NCBI GenBank assembly: GCA_035235625.1 | Contig: CP141143.1 | Span: forward strand, 33,775,178 to 33,839,177 | Direction of reading: 5' to 3' | Source: Saururus chinensis | Taxonomy: Eukaryota > Streptophyta > Magnoliopsida > Piperales > Saururaceae | DNA: 64,000 nt | Shown: positions 25,601-36,890 of the stretch, piece after piece | Numbering within the stretch: the first letter of the stretch is position 1 | Layout of the letters: each line of letters opens with the position of its first letter | Position numbers and translations under genes: made by a program | The notes under the pieces: model-generated | Database searches by the model: none | What the model was told of the DNA's origin: nothing | What the model saw: the letters and a program-made list of their open reading frames with translations, nothing else

Positions 25601-26124
25601 AGCGACGGCCAGAGTCAAGGACTCGATCTTGGTAAGGATTTGCCCGAGTGCAGGAGCGCTGAGGGTCTCAGGAGCCATTTTTGGGCTGTCCGCTGCGACC
25701 TCGGCCTCCTTCTCAGGCTGAACTTCAAGGGCTGTGGATGGCTGTTTGCCTCGTGCCATGGCCAGAGATCATGATGGCTTTGATACCAATGTTGTGCCAG
25801 GTTTGGGCACAAGCAATACCTTGCACAATAACGCAGGAAAGGGAAAGAAAGGAAGAAGAAATGGGAGAAGAACTGAGTTTTCTATTAACTAACCTAGGCA
25901 AGGGAGGAGAGGGACGACCCATATAGGAAGTTGTGCTTTCTCCTTGGGAGTCATGCCAGCTAGTGGGCCTGGCTAATTATGGGGCCACTAGCTGGTCCAA
26001 TACAAATAAATGTCATACTACCTACTTATTACATAAGCAAATACGAAATAAAGTAACCTAATGCAATCAAATAAGAGGTAAATAGAGTGGAAAGAGAGCC
26101 CAAGTGAGCGTGTACAACAATGCA
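22646..26124 (-). mobile_element. Ty3/gypsy chromovirus element B with both LTRs and target duplication (fossil, broken)
   Basis: The LTRs at 22651-22981 and 25790-26119 begin TGTTGTGCC and end in variants of GTGTACAACA. They are flanked by the 5-bp duplication ATGCA at 22646-22650 and 26120-26124. Just inside the right (5') LTR is the reverse complement of TTGGTATCAAAGC, an initiator-Met-tRNA primer site. Parts on the minus strand are gag (about 25759-25290), RNase H (about 24640-24210), integrase (about 24210-23490, DFVEALP) and a chromodomain-like tail (about 23210-23046). Part of the protease/reverse-transcriptase region (24.7-25.2 kb, QGHTFITDLFLLP) reads on the opposite strand. At 3.5 kb it is shorter than a full element and clearly dead, with many breaks. 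The LTRs differ at roughly 11-12% of sites by eye, so it is old. Confidence 0.9.
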
Positions 26125-27174
26125 TAAAAACTCAATTCAATTAGCAGTATAACATCATCCAATCAATGATCATGCATATAAGAAATCAAATTGGTCAATA
26201 AAATACTGACCTTGGGCATTCTAGCCCCTTGCATGCCCTTGAAACAATTAGCCCATACTCTTAGATCACAAGAAACAAGCGTAGGGATTAAGGATTACCT
26301 TTATGTGTTTATCCCTCACAAACCAATGCTCTTGGATTGAAGAATTTCAGCAAGGATGCAAGCCCAATGAATCACCGAGTCCACCCACCAATGGAGGAGA
26401 GTCTTCTCCTTCAAACAGCCCACCAAAGAGGTGTAGGAGAGGGGCGGCCAGCAGCGGATTTTCCTTCTCCACTTGTGCAAACTGAACCAAGGAGAGAGGG
26501 GGTGGCAAGATTAGGACAGAGGAGGAGGGAGTGGGGTGGCCCAAAGATAGGGCAACCTTCTCTCTTGCTCTCCCTTAAATACCCATTCCTTTCCTCTTTT
26601 AATCAAGCCTATATGTGGGCTATTCTAAATGGACTTTCCTGCTTTAATTCTTCCAGTCTAACTTGAGGGTCATACACAATGGGAGCGGACTCTGTCTCTC
26701 ATAGCCCGCGGAGGCTTAGACCTCCTACACATGGCCAAGTTCACGATAGGGTTGACCCCTCGATAACCACAGGTCCCACCATCAATATATAATTCCCATG
26801 TATGGGCCCCACAATGTGTTAATGCACAACCTATTCATATTCCTAGTGTGTGTGTGTGTGTGTGACGTAGGCGGTTCCCAATTAAATTAGTGTAACGAAG
26901 GCATATGTGCAGTTGGCGCGACCACCTCCACCACCCTTGGACCTTGTAGCCATTACCGGCTCACCTGGACTGCAACAACGTTGGACCAAAACGGGCCCGA
27001 GCCCATACCATGGTCCAACATCAATTGCAATGGTGACATCTTTTTTCCACTTCTCAATCAGTCTTCGACTTGGTCATTTCAAGCACCGAAAAGGGATGCC
27101 TCCTCCACCTTGTCCTCTTTTCTTCAAAATCTTGATGCAAAGAGAAAACTTACCCTAGGCACAAGGCACCCCCA
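26125..27174. other. Spacer between element B and the PPR remnant
   Basis: No firm feature. A short (TG)n run lies at about 26846-26864. The last 250 bp could include upstream sequence of the PPR gene, but no coding block is recognised there. Confidence 0.3.
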
Positions 27175-27372
27175 ATGTCCGCTCTTCTGCCACCAAATGG
27201 TGGAGCTCAGCTTTGCGTGAGAAGAACTTGCAAGATTTGGCAGCAAGCAACAAGACCTCATATGGGTCTTTCTCAAAAAGTTATTTGTCATCCAGGAATC
27301 ACATGGTGGCTAGAGCTCTTGGGTCTATGGATTCGAATGACTATTATGAGTGTATAGAAACTTATGCATCTA
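27175..27372 (+). pseudogene. Pentatricopeptide-repeat protein gene, 5' fragment
   Basis: A plausible start is the ATG at 27175 (MSALLPPNGGAQL). The reading then continues one frame over as REKNLQDLAASNKTSYGSF and ends ...DSNDYYECIETYAS. That phrase is the usual lead into the first helix pair of PLS-type plant PPR proteins, and it is completed by ILQQSRNL directly after the copia element at 36061. The gene is interrupted here by element D. PPR proteins normally bind organellar RNA. A shift between the two frames near 27213 indicates that this copy was already, or has since become, non-functional. Confidence 0.7.
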
Positions 27373-30300
27373 TGTTAGGGAATAAAGGCGGTCCTAAACC
27401 CAGCACAGAAATTCCCAGACGCAACAGAATAATCGTTGGGGGCAGCAGACATGACACAAGCAAAGCAATGCAACACAAAGATTTAATGTGGTTCGACAAT
27501 ATGCCTACGTCCACACCCACACCCAGTCCACTATATTTAGAGAAAATTACAATGGAGAAGATGAAGAAGAAGAAGAATACAAGAAAACATCCCCCTATTT
27601 TCTCTCGCTAAGCCCCTTTTCTCCCTTGAATAGATTGCAGCCTTGTCTGCTCTATTTTTCTCACATACACTGTTCGCTCCCTGACTCTTTCCCCTATGTC
27701 AAAACCTCGTCCCAGACCCTTAACGGAATAAACATTCTCACAGAACTGATCTTTCCAGAATTAACATTGGAAGAATATATGGAACAAAGTCTGAGATCCA
27801 GAAACTACCCTTATTGAGTTGTTCCCAAATCCATGTGCGTGTTGTCAATCTTCCTAGAAATCAGGCTCCATATCTAACAATCTCCCACTTGGAGACTGAT
27901 GGGCTTCATCTTCTTCTTCAACATTCTCCCACTTGAAGCTAGCAGTCTTCAAGCCTTCAAACCTCAATTTGGACAAGCAATGGGTGTGGGATGACCAGTC
28001 CTCTAGTGTAAAAGACCAATGAAAGTTGAGCATGACCTCAACTTCTCCATGGTGACAACCTTCGTCAACATGTCTGCCGGGTTGTCTTTGGTGTGGATCT
28101 TCTCCAAATTCACTTCCCTCTCTTCTACAAGCTCCCGAATGAAGTGATACTTGATGTCAATATGCTTGGTTCTTGAATGGAATGCTGAATTCTTGGCAAG
28201 ATAAATAGCACTTTGACTATCTGAATGCAACCAACATTTACCCTGCTCCTTACCCAATTCCTTCAGGAATGCCTTTAGCTAAATCAACACTTGCATGCCT
28301 CTATAGCTGCAACATACTCTGCCTCAGTAGAAGATAAAGTGACTATCTTTTGAAGTTGTGACGGCCATGCTACTGCTCCACTCCCAAGAGTAAATACGTA
28401 GCCCGTGGTAATCCTCCTGGAGTCCACATCACCGGCCAAATCAGATTCCACATAACCCAGGAGCTTAATGTTTGAACCACCAAAGCATAAACTCAACTGT
28501 GATGTACCTTTCAAATACCTTAGGATCCACTTCATTGCCTCCTAGTGCTCCTTTCTAGGATTAGTCATAACCTTGTCACTGCTCCCATTGAATAGGAGAT
28601 GTCTAGTCTAGTGCAAGTCATAGCATACATAAGAGAACCCACTTCTGAAGCATAAGGAATACTCTCCATCTTTCTCCGCCGCTCTAGTGTGGTTGGGGCC
28701 TGATCCTGAGAGAGTCCAAAATGTGCTGCAAGAGGGGTGCCAACTAGCTTAACACCCTGCATGTTGTACCTTTGAAGTACCTTCTCAACATATTATGTCT
28801 ATGATAGTTTCAGCACTCTCTTCTTTCTGTCTCTAGTAATGCGCATGCCAAGAATCTATTTTGATGGGCCCAAATCCTTCATTGCAAATTCATGAGACAT
28901 TCTCCTCTTGAGATTCACAATCTCAATCATGTGGGATCCTGCAAAAATCATATCATCGACATGCAATAGTAGTATAATATAGGAGGTACCAAAAATTTTG
29001 AAATAGCAACAATGGTCAAAATGACACCTATAGAACCCAATTGCCTGCATAAACCCATCAAACCTTTTATACCAATGTCTTGGAGCCTGTTTCAAACCAT
29101 GCAGACTCTTCTTCAACTTGCAAACCAAATTTTCTCTACCTTTTTCGATGTACCCATTTGGTTGATATAGGTAGATCTCTTCCTCCAAATCACCATGAAA
29201 GAATGCAGTTTTCACAACTAACAGCTCAAGGTGGAGATCCTCCATAGTTACTATGCTCAAGATTGTCCAGATGGTAGCAATCTTCACCACTAGAGCAAAT
29301 ATCTCTATGAAATCTAACCCATGCTTCTACTCAAAGCACTTGATGACTAGTCTGGCTTTGTAACGCTTGTTTCCATTGTCCTCTTCTTTCAACCTGTAGA
29401 TCCATTTGTTGTGCAGAGCCTTCTTCCCTTTTGGCAGTTGAGTCAACTCCTAAGTGTTGTTTGAGGACAATGAGTCCATCTCATCATCCATGGCATGCTC
29501 CCACTCAATAGATGAATCTATGCAACATGCCTCCTCAAAACTTTCAGGCTCTCCACTATCTGTCAACAACAAATAGTTAAGACTAGAGCCATATTTTGGA
29601 TTTGGCTTACTTACCCTATCACTCCTCCATTCAGCCGGTGTCTGCAAAGGAATTGTAGAGGATTGTGGGACATGAGATACTTCCTGGCTAGAACTGGCTT
29701 CATCTGCATTTCCTGCTTTATCAACTGAGGATTTGTCTACCTTAAATTCTACAAACTAAGATTTTCTTTCCCCTTTTGTAGATTTTGTCGGTCTTTGTAC
29801 AAATCAGACTCATTGAAGACAACATCAATACTTCTAACGACCTTTTTTTTCTTTGCATCCCATAGCTTGTACCCATAACTATCAATCCCATAACCAATAA
29901 AATAGCACTTGCTCAGATTTGAGTCATGTCTTCCCCTATGTTCTAGCTCCACATGTACATAACCTGCACATCCAAACACCAATAAGAAATCATATTTTAC
30001 CTCCTTCCCTTTCCATGCCTCCTCGGGCAGTCCACCATCTAGGTTGTAAGATGGAGATCGGTTGATCAAATATGTCATTGTGTCTATGGCATAGGTCCAA
30101 AATGATGATGGCAGACCTGCATTGAGTCTCATACTCCTAGCCTTCTCCAAGATTGTCATATTCATTCACTCTGCCACACCATTTTGTCTTGGCTATCTTG
30201 GGGTTGTAAGAAGTCTTTTAATCCCATGTTTGTCACAATAGGATTGGAACTCCCTACTGCAGTATTCTCCTCCATTATCGGATTTCAGGCACTTCAACTT

Positions 30301-33300
30301 TAATCCTGTCTCATTCTCAACAAGAGTTTTCCATTTGACAAACAAGTCAAACACATCTAATTTATTACAACAATAATAAACCCAGAGCTTACGAGATGCA
30401 TCATCAATAAAAGTTGCAAAGTAAAGAGCACCGCCAAGGGATTGTACTTGAGCCGGACCCTAGACGCCCGTGTGTACCAACTCCAAATGTTCTGATTTCC
30501 TTTCCTTAATGGCCTTTGTGAAGGTAACCTTTCTTTGCTTTCCCATAACGCATTCTTCGTAGAAATCTGGATTTACCTCCTTCAAGTCAGGAAGCTTCCC
30601 CTTGTTCATCATAACTTGCATCCCCTTCTCACTCATGTGGCCCAACCTTTTGTGCCACATTGCAGAGTCAACAACTAACGATGCCACCGATATAGAGTCT
30701 TTATTTCTACATGAGAACAAATACAATGTCCCAACCTTTTTCACTTTGGCTACAATAAGGGAGGCTCGAGTCATACTCCATGTGTCACTGATAAACTTTG
30801 TAGCCACTCCATTCATAGCCAATTGACCAATAGATATCAAATTTTTCGTTAGATGAGGCACAAGTCTAACATCTTTCAACACAAATATTGTACCATCCTC
30901 CTACAGCAAACTTATATTCCCCTTACCAATCTGATGTGCCCAACGTGGGCACAATCGATATCAAGGAGATTCACGTAGTGAAAGGGGAGAAGCAAGGAAG
31001 AAAGGGGAGAAGTTCTGAATAGTTACAATAGCATAATCCCAAAATAGAGGAAGGGATCGCCCCATATAGGGGACGACCAGTCCCCTAGGGAGTCGCACCC
31101 AACCCAAACTAGGCCGACCTAGTTCCCTAGGCAGACACACCATTTAGTGGTTCGTCTAGCCCGGACCACTAACTAAACCAATAGTGTCTTGCATTTGAAT
31201 ACCAAAGCAAATACTAAACTATTACAATAAGAAATAGTTCCAATGCCAAGAAGTAAAAGAAATAAACTAGAGTCTGGGAGTCATCTGAGAGATTGGGCCA
31301 TCGTGTACAACACTCCACCATGCTTCCGCTAGTCGCCTTGTTCTCATGGGACCAAGACAGATATCATACCATAAACTCATCCTAAGGCATCCACGTAGAA
31401 TTTTCAAGCGGCTGCCCCTGCCAAGAAATCAGAACCTCTATAATAATGTGACCATAGTGATGGACCCGACGCTTCTCAATCATCAAAGTAGGGACAGGGT
31501 CGAACGGCAGAACCAGGCCCATCAAGGGAGGGGGAGGAGCACCCACAACCAAGGACTTGTCACCCACAAATCACCGCAGATGGGATACATGAAAGACAGG
31601 GTGAACCAAAGAGCTAGGGGGCAAGGCCAGGCGGTAGGCCACTGAACCAACACGCTCCTTGATAGCATAGGGACCATGGAAACGGGGAGCAAGCTTTGAG
31701 TTCTTGTGCTGAAACAAGGAGGTCTGTCGATGAGGAAGAACCGACACATAAACCAAATCACCCACCGCATACTCACGATTAATGTGGCATCGATCATAAA
31801 TCTGCTTCATCCGGTTCTGGGCAGAGGATAAATTTTCCTTGAGCTGATGTAAGACCTCATCGCGCATCTGCATCATATAGTCCACCTCAGTCATAGAGGA
31901 GCGGAGAGGTACATACGATAACATAGTCGGTGGCGGCCGGCCATATAGCACCTCAAACAGAGTGAAACCGGCTCAAGTATGATAGGCAGTATTATAAGAC
32001 CACTCTGCCCATGGAAGAAGCTAAAGCCATCGGCGGGGCTGCATCATAGTAAAGCATTGAAGATACTGCTCCAAGCAAGGCATGGTAGTCAACACAAAAC
32101 TGCCATGTACTGTCTTTCTTTCGAACTAGCAACACCGGAAACGAGTAGGAACTAATGCTAGGACGGATGATCCCGGCTTGGAGCATGTCCGCCACAAGCT
32201 TCTCAATCTCTTCTTTTTGTATGTGAGGGTAACGGTAAGTGCTGACATTGGCCGGGGCTGCTCTAGGAATGATGGGAATCTGGTGGTCGTGAGGACGGAT
32301 GGGAGGGAGTCCCTGCGGCTCTGCAAACAAGTCCTGATGGGCTGCTAACAACTCCTAGAGATCTCGAGGTATCTCGTTCTGAGTCACCTCAATAGTGGCG
32401 CGCTACTGCAAGAGGAGCCCTTGGGGGGCAAACCGGAAGAAAGAGCTCGAAGACTGGGCTAAGAGGAGGGTGCCCGGCCTAGAGCCTTCAATCCGAACCC
32501 ACTGTCCTTGAAGCTCGAAGTCCATCACCATGTCCCGAAAGTTCCAAACCACATCACCAAGCTCCTGCATGCCCAACACCACATCCGCCCCCTTCATAGG
32601 CAGCAAGAAGAGGTCGGTAACAAACATGTGGCCTTGGACAAAGAGCATAACCTGAGCACATACCCCAGTGCTCCTAAGGTACTTCCCGTCGCCAATCAAA
32701 ACGTCAAATGGCTTAGAATCTGAGACAAAACACCCTAGCATATGGGCTACCTTGTCGTTCATGAAATTATGAGTAGACCCGTTGTCGATCAAAATAGCCA
32801 CTTGTTGCCGCTTGAGGTAGCCCTGTACTTGCATCGTGCGTGGAGTGAATACCCCTGAGAATGCATGGACTGAGATTTTGGGCAGCACATCATCAGGGGA
32901 GAATGAATCAGCTCCGTCTGCCCCGACACCGTCATCATCGATCTCCTCCACGAGCAGGCTGCCCTTAATAGAACAGCGATGCCCTGGAACAAACTTCTCG
33001 TCGCAGCAAAAACACAGCCCCTTAGACCGACGTTCGTCCATCTGAGCCGGGGTGAGGCGTCGAACAATCTGGCTGGATGGGGCGGTCTGCTGGCTAGGGC
33101 GGCCTAATGCCAAGCTGTTGGTGGGCGCGGCCAAGGGGTTGGCGCTAAGGGCAGACCGAGGTAAAGGCCCAAGCTGCCCGCCTCTATTCTGCCTAGCCAG
33201 CTTTTCCTCCTCGATGCGGGCATGGCGCAAGACGTCCCGCATGCTGGTGCAAGGGAAGTGGCGCATCTCCTCATAAATATCAGGCTTTAGGCCACGCTTG

Positions 33301-36060
33301 AACGTACCCACCAAGGCGGCCACCGGCCATTCAGGGAGGTGGTTGGCCACCTTCATAAACTCTGTATAGAATGCACGAATAGTGATGGTTTGGCGCAGGG
33401 TGGAGAGCATCTCGTTGAAGTCCTGGAATTCATTCAGCCCAAACTGAATACAGAGATCGTCGAAGAAAGCGGCCCAGGTGGGGTAGCTCACCTCTTTCTT
33501 GAAACTCTAGAACCAAACTGAAGCATCCCTGTCGAGGTGGAAGGCCGCTATGCGTAGACATTTAGCTTCAGAGTGTATCCCTTGGTAGGTGAAAAACTTT
33601 CCCGCCTTGTACAGCCATTGCACAGGCTCGTCGTCCCTATTGTAGCGGGGAAACTGTAAGCGAGCCAAACGGGGCTCAGCCCCCCCTCATGGTCCTCCAC
33701 AGTGCCCGAGGTACTCATCCCACTCATCCTCTACGTTCTGGAATAGATTTGGAGGTGGCGGCCTCACTGGAGCATTTTCCCGAACACCTGGTGTGCCTCA
33801 CCTGTCCCAGGTCTGGCGCCTCCCATCCAACGCATGGTTGTTAGTGCCAAACCGCACCGGATCCATGGGAACTCTCATGCCATTGTCTGTCTGTGCTAGA
33901 AGGTCAAGACCACCCTTCTCTAGGACAGCAAGGGGCGGCCCAGGCAAAAGATGCGTTGCGCGCATAGCCTGTAACTATGCAGCTGCCTCGCCCATTGCCT
34001 CCACATTGTCCATACGTATGTTCAAGGATTTCAAAGCTGCCATGATTTTTGTCAGAGTGGGCTCACTAGCTGCCGCAGGAATGGCCTTCCGGCTGTCCGC
34101 TGAAGCTAAGGCTAATACCTCTTTCTCCGAAAGAACCTCAGGGACAGCGGTAGCTTGCTTGCCTCTAGCCATGGCTAGGGATCATAAATGCTCCGATACC
34201 AATGATGTGCCCAACGTGGCCACAATCAATATCAAGGAGATTTACGCAGTGAAAGGGGAGAAGCGAGGAAGAAAGGGGAGAAGTTCTGAATAGTTTTAAT
34301 AGCATAATCCCAAAATAGATGAAGGGATCACCCCATATAGGGGATGACCAGTCCCCTAGGGAGTCACGCCCAACCCAAACCAAGCTGGCCCAGTTCCCTA
34401 GGTAGACATGTCATTTAGTGGTTCGGCTAGCCTGGACCACTAACTGAACCAATAGTGTCTTACATCTTAATACCAAAGCAAATACTAAAGTATTACAATA
34501 AGAAATTGTTCCAATGCCAAGAAGTAAAAGAAATAAAGTAGAGTCTGGGAGTCATATGAGAGATTGGGCCATCGTGCACAACACAATCACATCACAAGTA
34601 TTATTATTGCCAATATGAACTTTTCCAAGATTTGCAGCAACATAACATTCAAGTAACTCTTTCTTGCTAGTAGCATGGAAAGATGCACATCAATAATCCA
34701 TGTATCAAGTCTATCTTCCATTGACAATATCATACATTCAGAATCACAAGTAAGGTTCACGGTATTTTTACCTCCCTTGTCATATTTTGGGCGGGGCTGT
34801 GCAATCCCGTTCCATATGGCCCGCCTAGCCACAATTCCAGCAAGTTCCATCTCCCTTGCTGTTGCGAGACTTGGAACTCCCTCGCCGGGATTTTCCACGA
34901 CCACCTTGCTTTCCCTGTTGTGATCATCGACCATGATCATCCATGGTCAAGGTGGAGCTAGTGGAAGAATCACCATCCTTTCGTCGAATCTCCTCCGCCA
35001 ACATTTGTGGAGCAACATCACTCAATGTCAGATTTATGTTGCCCTTTGAATTGAACACAGCCGTCTTGAAAACACTCCAACTATTTGGCAAAGATTTTAT
35101 GAGGCAAATGGCCTGTACATCCTCCGAGAATTTTACACCCACTGCATCTAGCTGATTAGTGAGTTTGTGAAATTCATTTAGATGATTAGCCACGCTAACA
35201 TCTTCTGACATCTTCAAATCCATAAAACTAGTAACTAGATGTGCCTTGTGTGCCGAAGAACTTCCTACATACCTCTCCTCCAATAGATCAAACAGTTCCT
35301 TCATCGTTTTCGCCTTCAAGATATTTGAAGCGGCTGACACAGAAATTGCAAGACGAATGGCACAAAGGGCTTTTTGATCTAGTAATTGCCAATCCTCCTC
35401 CGTGGTGTCTTTGGCCTTCTCACCGGTAATCGGGCGCCATAGGTCTTTCTTATATAGGTAATCTTCAATTTGCATCCTCCAAAATGCATAATTCTCACCT
35501 TTGAACTTTTCAATTTTGTACTTGTTGTCATCAGCCATCTCTACCCCAAACCTAAGCTACCACTTGTTAGGGAATAAAGGTGGTCCTAAACCCAGCACAC
35601 AAATTCCCTAATGCAGCAGAATAATCGTTGGGGGCGACAAATGTGACACAACAAGCAAAACAACACAACACAAAGATTTAACATGGTTCGGCAATATGCC
35701 CACGTCCACGACCCACACCCAGTCCACATTAAGAGAAAATTACAATGGAGAAGAAGAATACAAGAAAATATCCCCCTATTTTCTCTCGCTGAGCCCCTTC
35801 TCTCCCTTGAACAGATCGCAGCCTCGTTTGCTCTGTTTTTCTCACATACACTGTCCGCTCCCTGACTCTTTCCCCTATGTCAAAACCTTGTCCCAGACCC
35901 TTCCCGGAATAAACATTCTCACATAACTAATCTTTCCATAATTAACATCGAAAGAATATATGGAACAAAGTATGAGATCCATAAACTACCCTTATTGAGT
36001 CGTTCCCAAATCCATGTGCACGCTATCAATCCTCCCAGAAATCAGGCTCCATATCTAACA
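27373..36060 (-). mobile_element. Ty1/copia element D inserted in the PPR gene (fossil, broken), itself split by gypsy element C
   Basis: The LTRs at 27373-27879 and 35565-36060 start TGTTAGGGAATAAAGG and end CATATCTAACA. Beside the left LTR is the reverse of AAGTGGGAGAT, a copia polypurine tract. The internal parts on the minus strand run in copia order. Gag lies at 35538-34924 (MADDNKYKIEKFKGENYAFW, UBN2 type), with the protease region near 34.9-34.6 kb. The pre-integrase/integrase domains lie at 30882-29749, reverse transcriptase at 29290-28565 and RNase H at 28535-28003 (LHSDSQSAIYLAKN). Without element C it is about 5.0 kb, near full copia length. It carries several breaks and is dead. 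LTR divergence is about 9% by eye. A perfect target duplication is not visible. Confidence 0.93.
30927..34588 (-). mobile_element. Ty3/gypsy chromovirus element C nested in copia D (fossil, broken)
   Basis: The LTRs at 30932-31312 and 34203-34583 (381 bp each) start TGATGTGCCCAACGTGG and end CAACA. The 5-bp duplication CAATC lies at 30927-30931 and 34584-34588, and the copia frame continues across the insertion. Beside the right LTR is the reverse of TTGGTATCGGAGC, a tRNA-Met primer site. On the minus strand, gag with protease is a 362-residue frame (33491-32403). It has a zinc knuckle (CFCCDEKFVPGHRC) and a protease-like IDNGSTHNF. A piece of reverse transcriptase (32351-31992), the integrase C-terminus (31951-31571) and a chromodomain-like tail (31567-31382) follow. 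At 3.65 kb it is internally reduced and not functional. LTR divergence is about 9% by eye. It is related to element B. Confidence 0.93.
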
Positions 36061-36611
36061 ATTCTCCAACAAAGTCGTAATTTGGGCAATGTGTGTATGG
36101 GCAGGCAAATTCGGGGGCATTTGGTGGTTTCCGATATGGGGCTCTGTCCGTTTTTGGGCAATCAGTTTTTGGAATTCTACTATAAATTCAGTCTCCTGGG
36201 GGAAGCCCGCCAACTATTTGGAAGTATGCCTGAACAGAACCTGTTCAACTGCAGTTCGATGATGGGGCTGCACTAAGTAAAGAGATTACTAGGAGACACT
36301 ACGGCCATTCTATATGATGGTTGATGCAGGGGTCCAACCCGATCATTTTGTGTTTCCCAAGGTTTTTAAAGTGTGTTTTGAGTTGAAGAACTACAAGGTG
36401 GGGGAAAGATGTGTACAATTACATGTTGGGTATTGGAATTGGAGGGAATCCGTTAGTCCAGAAATCACTTCTTGATATGTATATAAAATGTGGAAGGGTG
36501 GATGTTGTAAGCAAGATATTTAGCAAATTAGAGTACATAAATGTTGTGTTGTGGAGCATGATGGTTTCAGCATATGTGTTAAAGGTGGTTTTAAACGAGC
36601 TCTCAAGTATG
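36061..36611 (+). pseudogene. Pentatricopeptide-repeat protein gene, middle fragment
   Basis: It continues the 5' fragment after element D with ILQQSRNLG, GRQIRGHLVVSDMG, NQFLEFYYKFSLLGEARQLF and SMPEQNLFNCSSMMG. Then come MMVDAGVQPDHFVFPKVFK, KDVYNYMLGIG and SLLDMYIKCGRVDVVSKIF. These are consecutive 31-36-residue PPR motifs of the P/L/S kind; DMYIKCGR is a hallmark phrase. The blocks lie in more than one frame and there is a stop after MMGLH near 36274, so this is a pseudogene. It ends in ...VLKGGFKRALELSSM-like sequence where a MITE is inserted. Relatives are organellar RNA-editing or splicing factors; the specific orthologue cannot be named. Confidence 0.85.
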
Positions 36612-36797
36612 GGAAGCATTTTTCATGCTCCCTCTTCAACGTGAGCCGAGCATAAAGAATGCCTCAAAAGAGTCCAATTTCAAGATCGACGGCACACATG
36701 TTAGCGCACATTAGCGTCTGATTAAGATTAATTAGATGCTTCTCAGGCATTCCTTATGCTCGGCTCACTGTCAGAGCGGAGCATAAAAAACGCTTCC
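36612..36797. mobile_element. 186-bp MITE, Mutator type, inserted in the PPR pseudogene
   Basis: It starts GGAAGCATTTTTCATGCTCC and ends in the reverse complement of GGAAGCGTTTTTTATGCTCC (two mismatches in 20). It is flanked by the perfect 9-bp duplication TCAAGTATG at 36603-36611 and 36798-36806. A second inner pair (GTGAGCCGAGCATAAAG... near 36641 and its reverse complement near 36750-36774) makes nearly the whole element foldable. A 9-bp duplication points to the Mutator superfamily. Confidence 0.88.
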
Positions 36798-36890
36798 TCA
36801 AGTATGAAGGTTGTTGGAGTTTAAGTACAACGAGTAACATGGAATTCAATCATTGCAGGTTATTCCCAAAATAGGCAAATGTTTCAAATT
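36798..36890 (+). pseudogene. Pentatricopeptide-repeat protein gene, 3' fragment
   Basis: Directly after the MITE the reading resumes as SSMKVVGV, then VTWNSIIAGYSQNRQ, a typical PPR motif (V.WNS.I.GY.QN). A stop lies between the two blocks. Similarity fades after about 36890, so the remaining 3' half of the gene is absent from the window or decayed. With 27175-27372 and 36061-36611 this makes one host gene broken by two insertions. Confidence 0.75.
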
